From assembly GCF_002095465.1 (NCBI RefSeq), contig NZ_MLFP01000006.1, forward strand, positions 62,001-126,000: a stretch of DNA of 64,000 bases. Direction: 5' to 3'. Origin of the DNA: Pantoea rodasii (GTDB taxonomy: Bacteria; Pseudomonadota; Gammaproteobacteria; Enterobacterales; Enterobacteriaceae). Position 1 is the stretch's first letter; each line of letters begins with the position of its first letter. This document shows, piece by piece, positions 1 to 6,447 of this stretch. The notes under the pieces were generated by a model. The model made no database searches and was not told the DNA's origin. It saw only the letters and a program-made list of their open reading frames with translations. A program made the position numbers and the translations under genes.

Positions 1-6
1 AAAAAA

Positions 7-22
7 GCCCCGGCGACGGGGC
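7..22 (-). terminator. intrinsic terminator, minus-strand orientation
   Basis: Stem GCCCCG / CGGGGC with loop GCGA, flanked on the left by six A (a U tract when read on the minus strand). The transcript it ends would come from about 25-145. Confidence 0.6.
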
Positions 23-149
23 AGATATGTACCGCGCCCGTCTTGAAGCAGACTACGGGGTGGGTAATTAAAGGTTAGTCGCTCACACTGATCCCCTCCA
101 CCTAAATTCGTTTTACCGTGCCTCCCACCCATGCAACATGCGTAAAAAA

Positions 150-167
150 GCCCGCTCAGTGGCGGGC
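150..167 (-). terminator. intrinsic terminator, minus-strand orientation
   Basis: Stem GCCCGC / GCGGGC preceded on the plus strand by six A. On the minus strand it is overlapped by a seven-codon frame (MKHFARH) and follows a 14-codon frame with an ATGA overlap, so the unit may carry micro-ORFs or be a small RNA. Confidence 0.6.
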
Positions 168-328
168 AAAGTGTTTCATGGCAGGATTAACCTGCAAACT
201 CGTACGCTAACGCGCAACATCCTGTATGCGTGTAGCTCTCTTAGGCTAAGACTGTGTAAAGTACAGTGATGTGGGAATGCTCTTACAAGTTGTGAGGTTA
301 GGATTGTTCTGTGCTAGAGCATAAAAAA

Positions 329-346
329 CCCGGCACGGTGGCCGGG
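329..346 (-). terminator. intrinsic terminator of the small lipoprotein gene
   Basis: Stem CCCGGC / GCCGGG with six A on the left side. It lies just downstream (minus strand) of the stop codon of the lipoprotein gene at 353-523. Confidence 0.7.
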
Positions 347-352
347 CACTGA

Positions 353-523
353 CTAACTCTGTGGCTGACCAACCGGGCCTTTGCCCAGCGGGCCGCCAGG
401 TACTGATTCGCCGCTTGGTGCATGCGGTCGACCATCATGGCCTACTGCAGGGCTTTCATGATGGCATCCTGCCAGCGTCACAAGGCCTGTAATAATGATT
501 AATCCGCTTAAAAACTTCTTCAT
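353..523 (-). CDS. small phage-region lipoprotein, 56 aa
   Basis: The product starts with a lysine pair, a hydrophobic stretch and a lipobox (LVTLAGC), the pattern of a signal peptidase II substrate, followed by a short Pro/Gly-rich tail. I chose the ATG at 523 over the longer frame from 592 because it has a GGGG Shine-Dalgarno just upstream and puts the basic residues at the N-terminus. A TTGACA box lies about 60-70 bases upstream and an intrinsic terminator sits right after the stop, so it forms its own short transcription unit. Small lipoproteins of this type are common in prophages, but I do not recognise the family. Confidence 0.55.
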   Translation of the reverse strand: MKKFLSGLIIITGLVTLAGCHHESPAVGHDGRPHAPSGESVPGGPLGKGPVGQPQS

Positions 524-662
524 AATTTCCCCAGTCCATGAAAGCAACGGTATGTTGCTAATAAAGCTTAGGTTTTCAAAATCATTTGTCAAAATCAGAG
601 CAATTAAAAAAGTAAATTTCGTTATGCGCCAAGGGCTTTACAAAAACCTCACGTTAACGATC

Positions 663-690
663 TTGATAAGCTTCTTTTTACAAATAATAC
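663..690 (+). promoter_or_regulatory. sigma-70 promoter of the SOS unit
   Basis: TTGATA (663-668), 16 bp, TAATAC (685-690). The -10 element touches the LexA box, so LexA binding would block polymerase. Confidence 0.6.
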
Positions 691-705
691 TGTACGTACA
701 TACAG
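690..705 (+). promoter_or_regulatory. LexA operator (SOS box)
   Basis: CTGTACGTACATACAG fits the enterobacterial LexA consensus CTGT-N8-ACAG exactly. It is about 20 bp upstream of the start of the 79-aa gene and overlaps the promoter, so the unit should be SOS induced. Confidence 0.88.
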
Positions 706-726
706 TGTTGTTGAGTGGGAATGACA

Positions 727-966
727 ATGCCCCGTGACTACGAAATTAAGATGGCCTTCAGACAGGCGCTAAAGCGTGATGCAGAGGGCCGATTCACAAT
801 CAGTACAGTGGACTTTGTGGCAGTGCTTAAACGTTATAAGTGGGAGTATTCCCTGAGTGAAGCGAATAAGTGGATTGAAACCCACACAACAACGTTCCGG
901 GACATTTCACCTACAAACGGTGAGGAGCGCGTGTTCCAGGTTTTCAATCCCAATGGTGGAATGTGA
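727..966 (+). CDS. SOS-controlled small phage-type protein, 79 aa
   Basis: A soluble, charged protein (starting MPRDYEIKMAF) rich in basic and aromatic residues, with no membrane segment. I chose the ATG at 727 because GTGGGA lies at a proper distance; in-frame GTG 715 and ATG 721 are alternatives. It sits directly behind a consensus LexA box, and its stop overlaps the umuC start as TGATG, the way umuD normally overlaps umuC. It is not UmuD: it is too short and lacks the S24 Ser/Lys region. Function unknown; the context suggests a DNA-damage-response role tied to polymerase V or to prophage induction. Confidence 0.7.
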   Translation: MPRDYEIKMAFRQALKRDAEGRFTISTVDFVAVLKRYKWEYSLSEANKWIETHTTTFRDISPTNGEERVFQVFNPNGGM

Positions 967-1266
967 TGTTCGCGCTGGTTGATGTGAACATGTGTTATGT
1001 CTTCAGCGCAACATTCGCCCGGCGCTAAATGAAAGCAGGTGCGATCCTCATCGACTTTTTTAGCCAGGGCATTTCACAGCTCAATCTCTTTGACGACCAC
1101 AAACCAAAGGCCAGCAGTGGGGCGCTTAGTCGACGGCCTTAACCAGAGCGGGAAGGAGAAAATATGGTTCGCAGCACAGGGTACTCAGAAAGCGTGGGCA
1201 ATGAAGCGAGAAATGTTGTCCCCGGCGTACACCACTCGATATTAGGATCTGCTGGCTGCGAGGTGA
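966..1266 (+). pseudogene. umuC: umuC remnant (DNA polymerase V catalytic subunit), internally deleted
   Basis: The first codons read MFALVDVN, the UmuC start, but homology stops after about 20 codons. It resumes at 1028 with the family C-terminal region (KAGAILIDFFSQG, QLNLFDDHKP). About 330 residues including the whole Y-family catalytic core are missing. Further lesions follow: a small deletion with frame change near 1126, and a stop codon just after YTTRY, with the terminal DLLAAR still readable to 1266. This is genuine decay, not a base-call error. It was the second gene of the LexA-controlled unit. Confidence 0.85.
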
Positions 1267-1286
1267 CTCTCCCGGTTCAGAAATTG

Positions 1287-1553
1287 ATGACAACCAGCAG
1301 TACCTGTTACCTGGTGGAATGGAACGGGCGAAGTTGCATCGTAGACGAGAAGCGTCGACCGCAGAATGGTGACGCTGTTCTGTTGGACCTGTCAGGAAAT
1401 TACGAATGGGGGCATGCTTATCTGCATCCCAGCCGCATCATCACCGATGACGGTCTGACTCTGGAGAATGACCTGCTGGAGGATGTGGCCGTGGTTGGAG
1501 TGGTAACGCACGAGGTTACTGCAATACACGAACAGGATGGGTCACCAATTTAA
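1287..1553 (+). CDS. small phage-region protein, 88 aa
   Basis: Starts at the ATG 21 bp after the umuC remnant; the open frame extends upstream into umuC. The sequence has alternating beta-type stretches (YLVEWNGRSCIVDEKRR, GDAVLLDLSG) and ends with DVAVVGVVTHEV. The GDAVLLD and VVGVVTH pieces faintly recall the C-terminal domain of S24 peptidases, but no catalytic Ser/Lys pair is evident, so that link is weak. The Shine-Dalgarno is poor, which fits translational coupling to umuC. A terminator pointing the other way lies just beyond it. Confidence 0.5.
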   Translation: MTTSSTCYLVEWNGRSCIVDEKRRPQNGDAVLLDLSGNYEWGHAYLHPSRIITDDGLTLENDLLEDVAVVGVVTHEVTAIHEQDGSPI

Positions 1554-1567
1554 TGCTCAAAATAAAA

Positions 1568-1593
1568 GCCCGGGAAACACCAGTCACCCGGGC
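1568..1593 (-). terminator. intrinsic terminator, minus-strand orientation
   Basis: Perfect 7-bp stem GCCCGGG / CCCGGGC with AATAAAA on the left. The 40 bases to its right resemble those right of the terminator at 2762-2784 (shared GGGCGGCAA-AATT), so the two units look related. Confidence 0.6.
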
Positions 1594-1775
1594 GGCAACA
1601 ATTTATGCCAAACATTTCCATTAAGAGTAAGAGCATGGCCTCAACTACGGGGAAGCAGTCAGGACTTAAGAAGAATAGTATGCCTTTTAATTTTTGCTTT
1701 TGAGACCAATCATAAATTCACTATTCACAAGGTGATCTAGAATGATTAGGACAATTCTCATTTCTGGAGTGCGCC

Positions 1776-1976
1776 ATGAAGGATGAAAAGTATTTTGAAA
1801 ATCTTCACTCACGTGTAATTGGTGTGTTAGGCGGGTCTCTCATGTGCATTCTTGAAGAGCAAAAAGAGCTCACCAAAGATTCTCTGATTGGAGTTGTTAA
1901 ACAAAATTTTGCAGGAGATGACTATCACTTAGCTGTAGATGTCGTCTTGGACTTGCTCCGTCAGCACAATCGTTGA
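1776..1976 (+). CDS. small phage-region protein, 66 aa
   Basis: Starts MKDEKYFENLHSRV with GGAG 7 bases upstream of the ATG. The product is an all-helical-looking protein with one hydrophobic patch (VIGVLGGSLMCIL), too short and interrupted to be a clear membrane span. It stands alone between two minus-strand terminators and differs in strand from most units here. Not recognised. Confidence 0.5.
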   Translation: MKDEKYFENLHSRVIGVLGGSLMCILEEQKELTKDSLIGVVKQNFAGDDYHLAVDVVLDLLRQHNR

Positions 1977-2116
1977 ATCACTTCTGTGCAAAATAGCCCG
2001 GAGCAAAGTAATCCCGGCATCAAATATTATGCCTCTAATTCATTTTGTCCCGATGGGAACCGGAACGAATTGAAAATAGCTTGAGGCCAAAATTGCCAGA
2101 GTGCGCATAAAAAAAA

Positions 2117-2147
2117 GCACAGGCTGCCCTTGAGTTCAGTCCTGTGC
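2117..2147 (-). terminator. intrinsic terminator, minus-strand orientation
   Basis: Stem GCACAGG / CCTGTGC with eight A on the left. Confidence 0.65.
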
Positions 2148-2167
2148 GGAGAGTTCATAATAATCTT

Positions 2168-2326
2168 TTATAGTTTTTGTTGGCCTGCAATGATGCGTCG
2201 AGTCACCAAAGCATGGGAGTCCATTGTGCCTGCATTAGAAACACAATCATACTGATAAGTACTGTAGCCAAAGCCGGTATAAACGGGTATCTCACTCAGC
2301 CCTCTGCAAACACAGCCATTCGTATT
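2168..2326 (-). pseudogene. possible start-less remnant of a small phage gene
   Basis: A 52-codon open frame on the minus strand reads like real protein (EIPVYTGFGYSTYQYDC, ending IIAGQQKL) and stops just before the terminator at 2117-2147. It has no usable start codon at its head; the first Met is residue 35. It could be the tail of a decayed phage gene, or chance. Not recognised. Confidence 0.25.
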
Positions 2327-2363
2327 TCATGCCAGTTATTAATGTAGACCATAGCAACAAAAA

Positions 2364-2394
2364 GCCCGCGCTGCGAGTGAGATGAAGCGCGGGC
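2364..2394 (-). terminator. intrinsic terminator, minus-strand orientation
   Basis: Nine-bp stem GCCCGCGCT / AGCGCGGGC with AAAAA on the left. It follows, on the minus strand, the nine-codon frame MMNTNQKVR. Confidence 0.65.
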
Positions 2395-2490
2395 AATCTT
2401 TGGGGGAAACTATCGAACCTTCTGGTTTGTATTCATCATGCTCTTTCCTGCGTTAATTATTGTGATCTGAGCCGCTTGGACGAAAAAAAA

Positions 2491-2513
2491 CCCGCTTCCA
2501 AAAATGGAGCGGG
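2491..2513 (-). terminator. intrinsic terminator, minus-strand orientation
   Basis: Stem CCCGCTTCCA / TGGAGCGGG (one bulge) with eight A on the left. Confidence 0.65.
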
Positions 2514-2761
2514 CGTTAAATTGGAGTTTGTAACGAACAACATCACATCACTAATGTTGAAGGGAAAATGTAACACTCTTACAACAAAATTTGGTTCGTT
2601 AAATCATCTGATTACAGTGTAATAGTCTGAAAATTATGAACAAAAATTAACCTTTGTAAGTAAAGTGTTAATTCTGGAATTTAATAAGAAATATTAGGAA
2701 GGCTTAAGTCAATTAGTCCCGGTAAGCCAAATGCATGTGTAACCGTTTTTAGCACAAAAAA

Positions 2762-2784
2762 GCCCGGAGCAATGGAGTCCGGGC
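2762..2784 (-). terminator. intrinsic terminator, minus-strand orientation
   Basis: Stem GCCCGGA / TCCGGGC with six A on the left; flanking bases resemble the unit at 1568-1593. Confidence 0.65.
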
Positions 2785-3093
2785 GGCAATAATTAAATGC
2801 CTGACATATCAATGGAGTGTTGGTAGTTCCGAGGAGAACTGGAACGCCCTTATGATAACGTTCGTCCTTGGATAATCCAGTCTTTAAACACAAAAAACCG
2901 CACAGAGGCGGGTAAAAATTCGTTCAATGAGAAATTCTCTTTTCGTACGCATAACGCTTGCTGCGTGTATATGAATACGTCGCTATTATAGCAATAGTTT
3001 CTTGAACGTTCCGAAAAGTTCCATGATAAGAATTTACTGAGGGGAGTAACGGATTTAGTTCCGTTTCATAAGTGATAGTTTCAGAATCAAAAA

Positions 3094-3119
3094 AGCCCGG
3101 CACTGATGGCGTCCGGGCT
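3094..3119 (-). terminator. intrinsic terminator, minus-strand orientation
   Basis: Stem AGCCCGG / CCGGGCT with an A run on the left. It is the rightmost of the series. Confidence 0.65.
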
Positions 3120-3247
3120 GCACAACGGGTGCGAATCATGATCAATCGGAGTTTGTCGATAGTACAGTTAAGTAGAAGCGACACTCTTATATTAGGCTGG
3201 CACTAGTAGAATGCCAGCGAAGCGGTTGATGTAGTGACCAAAATCTG

Positions 3248-3322
3248 TGGGGCATGTATGGGGCAAAAAATTACCGCAAAACGATGTTACTACGTGCTAG
3301 GTAGTGAATCATTTTGCGGTAA
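3248..3322. repeat. attachment-arm-like direct repeats and 11-bp inverted repeat
   Basis: TGGGGCA occurs twice in the same direction (3248-3254 and 3259-3265), 4 bp apart. It is followed by TTACCGCAAAA (3271-3281) and its inverted copy TTTTGCGGTAA (3312-3322). Paired TGGGGCA motifs of this kind are seen next to tyrosine-integrase attachment sites of prophages. The position, just outside the truncated malX, fits the right end of the inserted element. Confidence 0.5.
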
Positions 3323-3578
3323 GGCTCTGACAAAAACCGTGATACGTTGCGACTTCAGTCGACTTCCGTTTCCTAATCCCCTCTCTCCAGATAAATAAAT
3401 ATTGCAGGAAGGGCTGATCGAGCATCGGAATCAGCGTCAATACATCGTGACTGCTGAGTGAACTGCCAATGCCTAATAAAATGCCGCAAAACGACAGCAG
3501 GGCAACGGGCAACATAAAGGTTTTACCCAGACTCTGGAAAAATTCCCAAAGTGACATTTTGGGTCGGCTCACTGACAT
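3309..3578 (-). pseudogene. malX: malX fragment, truncated PTS EIICB component
   Basis: The first 60 or so residues (LWEFFQSLGKTFMLPVALLSF, GIGSSLSSHDVLTLIPML) match the N-terminus of MalX, the maltose/glucose-type EIICB protein of about 530 residues. After the Trp codon at 3387-3389 the sequence is unrelated and stops at 3309. AGGAGA precedes the ATG. It is divergent from malI as in E. coli, and malY, normally downstream, is not in the window. The cut coincides with the right end of the prophage-like segment, so insertion of the element is the likely cause. Confidence 0.88.
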
Positions 3579-3625
3579 GGTCTCTCCTGGCTTAAAAGGG
3601 CAAACGTGTAAACTGATAAATAAAT

Positions 3626-3641
3626 GATAAAACGTTTTACC
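3626..3641. promoter_or_regulatory. MalI operator 1
   Basis: GATAAAACGTTTTACC is nearly the known E. coli MalI operator palindrome (GATAAAACGTTTTATC) and lies in the malX side of the divergent region. Confidence 0.8.
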
Positions 3642-3648
3642 AAGTCAT

Positions 3649-3668
3649 TTTGTGGCTATAGTCACAAA
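3649..3668. promoter_or_regulatory. CRP site between malX and malI
   Basis: TGTGG-CTATAG-TCACA is one base off the CRP consensus TGTGA-N6-TCACA, placed between the two MalI operators as in E. coli. Confidence 0.7.
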
Positions 3669-3704
3669 GCGTGACTAATGTCGGGCTTTATTTTTGCGCT
3701 AATC

Positions 3705-3720
3705 AGTGTAACGTTTTACC
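3705..3720. promoter_or_regulatory. MalI operator 2
   Basis: AGTGTAACGTTTTACC carries the same AACGTTTTACC core, about 40 bp before the malI start, fitting autoregulation. Confidence 0.7.
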
Positions 3721-3757
3721 TCTTTGTTTCTTCATCAGTTGTTGGAAACGGAACGCG

Positions 3758-4783
3758 ATGTCCCAGCTTAAAACCACTATCCATGACGTAGCGCAAGCTG
3801 CCGGTGTCTCCGTCTCGACAGTTTCACTGGTGTTGTCTGGCAAAGGGCGCATATCGTCCGCCACCACTGAGCGCGTGAATCAGGCGATTGAGCTGTTGGG
3901 ATACGTGCGCAACCGTTCAGCCTCCATCCTGCGTGGCGGGGAGAGCGGGGTGATTGGCCTGATCGTGCGTGATCTCAGCCAGCCGTTTTACGCCGCGATG
4001 ACCGCGGGCTTGAGCGAAGTGCTGGAGCAGCAGGGGAAAGTGTTGGTGCTGACGCAGAGTGGTCAGCACGGGCAGCATCTGCAGCGCTGCTTCGATTCGC
4101 TGGTGGCGCAGGGTGCCGATGGCATTGTATTGGGCGGTGCAGTGGCCCAGGCGGAAACGCTGGTGGCGCAGGCACACGAACAGCAAATTGCCCTGATATG
4201 TGCGGCTCGGGCCAGCAGCCTTGATAAAGTCGATTCTCTGCGACCAGACAACAGCCAGGCCGCTCGCATCGCAACGGAGTACCTGATCCGTCAGGGGCAT
4301 CAGCGTATCGCGTGGGTGGGGGGATTGGGTTCTTCACTGACGCGCGCCGAAAGGATTGGCGGTTACTGTGCCACCTTGCTGCAGTATGGTTTACCGTTTC
4401 GTCCGGACTGGATCATTGAGTGCGACGATCGTCAGCAGAGCGTATCGGCATTGACGCAGGATCTGCTGCATCATCATCCTCGCATCACCGCCATTATTGC
4501 GCACAACGCCAGCACCACGCTGGGCTGCTATTTTGGGGCGATGCATAGCGGTCGTTCGTTGGGTGAAGATGCGGTGGACAGCTATTTCACGCAGAAGCTG
4601 GCGCTGGTCGGCTTTAATGACGATCCGCAACGTGAATCCTATGATTCATCGCTGACGTTTGTCAGTAGCGAGGCGCGTGATGTCGGCAGGCGAGCCGGGG
4701 AAAGAATGTTGCAACGACTGGTGCAACCGGAAGCGGAGGTGCAAACGCTGATTGTGCCGCCGCAGTTGGTGCGGGGGGCGTGA
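3758..4783 (+). CDS. malI: LacI-family repressor MalI
   Basis: DNA-binding repressor of malXY and itself. The N-terminal helix-turn-helix and hinge helix (IHDVAQAAGVSVSTVSLVLS) are typical of the LacI family, followed by a periplasmic-binding-protein-like domain of about 270 residues. I chose the ATG at 3758 because the longer frame adds 29 residues before the HTH with no ribosome-binding site. Divergent from malX, with two MalI operators and a CRP site between. Its target malX is now broken, so the repressor may have lost its main purpose. A GC hairpin without U tract follows the gene. Confidence 0.9.
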   Translation: MSQLKTTIHDVAQAAGVSVSTVSLVLSGKGRISSATTERVNQAIELLGYVRNRSASILRGGESGVIGLIVRDLSQPFYAAMTAGLSEVLEQQGKVLVLTQSGQHGQHLQRCFDSLVAQGADGIVLGGAVAQAETLVAQAHEQQIALICAARASSLDKVDSLRPDNSQAARIATEYLIRQGHQRIAWVGGLGSSLTRAERIGGYCATLLQYGLPFRPDWIIECDDRQQSVSALTQDLLHHHPRITAIIAHNASTTLGCYFGAMHSGRSLGEDAVDSYFTQKLALVGFNDDPQRESYDSSLTFVSSEARDVGRRAGERMLQRLVQPEAEVQTLIVPPQLVRGA

Positions 4784-4787
4784 AATG

Positions 4788-4813
4788 GGCGGGCGCACCG
4801 AAATGCACCCGCC
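4788..4813. terminator. hairpin between convergent malI and ydgA
   Basis: Ten-bp stem GGCGGGCGCA / TGCACCCGCC (one C-A mismatch) with loop CCGAAA. It has no U tract, so terminator function is probable but not certain. Confidence 0.45.
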
Positions 4814-4819
4814 ACATAT

Positions 4820-6319
4820 TTACTCCGGCATCCCTTCGCTGGTCTGTGCGCCCAGCATATAGCGAGACAAGAACTGCTCCAGTGACATCTTGTCGCCGTT
4901 CATTGTCACCTGGCCGTTGCCGTACTGCAGGCTGGTGGTGATGTTGTCATCCTGCTGCTGCGTCAGACGGAACATCTGGCCCATTGCCGCCAAACCTTTC
5001 ACCTGCTGATCCGCCAACTTCTGCGCATCGTCGCTCTGATAACCTTCGGCCAGACCGACGTGACGCATCGCTTCGGTGGCCATCGGCATATTGATGTTCA
5101 GCTTGCCATCAAGCGTTTTCAGCACGCGGTCTACCGCAGCGCCCAGATTTTGCGCTTCGCCGGTGACCGTAGCGGGATCGTTAAAGCCGAGATTGAGGTT
5201 GAAGGTGCTTTCCCCTTTCTCGTTTTTCCAGCTCAAAGGCGCGATGCTAACGGTTGGGGAACCTTTAAGCAGCGTCGGCAGGTTATTTTTCAGGATGGTT
5301 TGCACACTGGCCTGATAGCGCGCCGGATCCTCAACCAGACCGGGTTGATTCAGCAACCCCTGCATTTGCGCATTGTAGCTATCAGAGAAAGTTTTCACCG
5401 CCTGCGCGTCAAATTGTGCAAACTTCATCGCCAGCTTAGCTTCGCCGAACGGCTGCTTCTGCAGGGTAATATTGCCGACGTTCAGATCCAGATTGCCGCC
5501 AATTTTGCCGTCTTTGTTATCAAAGGACGACTTGGTGTCGAGCTTCTGCAGCGATAGACCTTCCTGACCGTTGATGCTGGCGTCGAGTTTATCCAGGCTG
5601 ATGGATTGATCGCCCACGCGCACGCCTTCCGGGCTGAGGTGAGTATCACCCTTCAACTTCAGGCCGTTAAGGGTGAACAGTACCGGCTGTTCAATCTGGT
5701 TTTTGCTGGTGACAGCAATGCTAGAGAAATCGCCATTCAGGCTGACTTTGTCACCTTTGCTGTCGGCGCTGATCTCCAGGCTGCCGCCGTTAGTGGCGAG
5801 ACGGTCGCCAGTTTGTGCATTGTTATAATCCACCGCCAGCAGATCCAGTGCGGTGTCAGTGGCACCGCTATAGCCGACGCGTGTATCCGCGGTTACCAGC
5901 GATTTACCGTTAGTGAGTTCAAACAGTTTCTTCACCGCATCGGTGTTTTCCAGCTCGGTATGCACGGACGCCATGCTCGGAATCAGGCTGCCGCGCTTCA
6001 ACTGGGCGAACGGGAAGGGGCCGTGATCGATAGTTTCGTTCAGCACGATGCTCTGACCCGGCTTAAGCAACGGATTATCTTCAGTCTGTGAACTGGCCTG
6101 AATCACCAGTTTGGTTTTGCTGCTGAAGATACCGCGCTGGTAATCCTGATAGCTAAGCGTCAGGCGGGCATTAGGCGCATAGGCACTAAGCTGCGAGTTG
6201 GCGTTTTGCAACATCTGATCCATATGGCTTTCCAACTGCTTGCCAGTAAACCAGGATGCGCCTGTCAATATCACGCCAATCGCTACAATCACACCTACGG
6301 CAACCTTGGTCTTTTTCAT
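4820..6319 (-). CDS. ydgA: YdgA, DUF945 family periplasmic/inner-membrane protein
   Basis: 499 residues, the usual family length. The N-terminus (MKKTKVAVGVIVAIGVILTGASWF) is a signal anchor; the rest is a long periplasmic region of repeated beta strands with Asn/Gly-rich turns, typical of DUF945/AsmA-like proteins. In E. coli YdgA neighbours manA in this same order. Molecular role is not settled; envelope association is the safe statement. It is downstream of manA on the same strand but separated from it by a terminator. Confidence 0.88.
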   Translation of the reverse strand: MKKTKVAVGVIVAIGVILTGASWFTGKQLESHMDQMLQNANSQLSAYAPNARLTLSYQDYQRGIFSSKTKLVIQASSQTEDNPLLKPGQSIVLNETIDHGPFPFAQLKRGSLIPSMASVHTELENTDAVKKLFELTNGKSLVTADTRVGYSGATDTALDLLAVDYNNAQTGDRLATNGGSLEISADSKGDKVSLNGDFSSIAVTSKNQIEQPVLFTLNGLKLKGDTHLSPEGVRVGDQSISLDKLDASINGQEGLSLQKLDTKSSFDNKDGKIGGNLDLNVGNITLQKQPFGEAKLAMKFAQFDAQAVKTFSDSYNAQMQGLLNQPGLVEDPARYQASVQTILKNNLPTLLKGSPTVSIAPLSWKNEKGESTFNLNLGFNDPATVTGEAQNLGAAVDRVLKTLDGKLNINMPMATEAMRHVGLAEGYQSDDAQKLADQQVKGLAAMGQMFRLTQQQDDNITTSLQYGNGQVTMNGDKMSLEQFLSRYMLGAQTSEGMPE

Positions 6320-6377
6320 CGCTGAGTCGTCCTTATCCTTGGGTCCGCACGCCGCTGTTGGGGTGCGACGGTGAAGA

Positions 6378-6397
6378 AAAACGCCCGCAGGCGTTTT
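6378..6397 (-). terminator. manA terminator
   Basis: Stem AAAACGCC / GGCGTTTT with loop CGCA, between manA and ydgA. The stem's own A/T ends serve as the U tract on either strand. Confidence 0.7.
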
Positions 6398-6447
6398 AAA
6401 TTAATAGTTTGAAAGAATAGCAGTTAATGCTGGCATCGTCAGCCGGA

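Larger units (their letters stand above)
1977..3308. other. non-coding stretch with tandem minus-strand transcription units
   Basis: No convincing gene longer than about 60 codons lies here. It holds five clear minus-strand intrinsic terminators (about 2117, 2364, 2491, 2762, 3095), a weaker one near 2898 and a degenerate one near 1995. Minus-strand promoter candidates lie between them: TGCTATAAT (extended -10) upstream of the 2898 hairpin and TTGACT-17-TCTTAT upstream of the 2491 one. A nine-codon frame (MMNTNQKVR) with GGAAAG in front precedes the 2364 terminator. Best read as a set of short transcripts: small RNAs, micropeptides or relics of phage early genes. Confidence 0.45.
1..3386. mobile_element. 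right end of a degraded prophage or genomic island inserted in malX
   Basis: This stretch has phage-like traits: very small genes on both strands, a LexA box, a umuC remnant, lower GC than the core genes and many short terminators. It ends where the malX reading frame loses similarity to the family (about 3386), in a place where malX should continue. No integrase is visible, so the other end and the recombinase should lie to the left, outside the window. Direct repeats TGGGGCA and an inverted repeat near 3248-3322 look like an attachment-site arm region. Confidence 0.7.

Noticed and set aside
1164..1286. Extended N-terminus for the 88-aa phage protein, from ATG 1164 with AAGGAG in front
   Set aside because: Those bases are the coding C-terminal part of umuC (LNQSGKEKIWF), so the apparent ribosome-binding site is incidental.
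1537..1740. 67-codon open frame on the plus strand
   Set aside because: It runs through the terminator at 1568-1593 and has no start signal or protein-like pattern.
2924..3184. 86-codon open frame on the minus strand
   Set aside because: It crosses the hairpin at 3094-3119 and a promoter candidate; composition is not protein-like.
1..3300. CRISPR array as an explanation for the repeated GC hairpins
   Set aside because: Hairpins differ in sequence, spacing is irregular (100-1200 bp) and there are no identical repeats with unique spacers or cas genes.
5060..6091. Long plus-strand frames opposite ydgA
   Set aside because: Shadow frames of a conserved gene; no start signals and no family resemblance.
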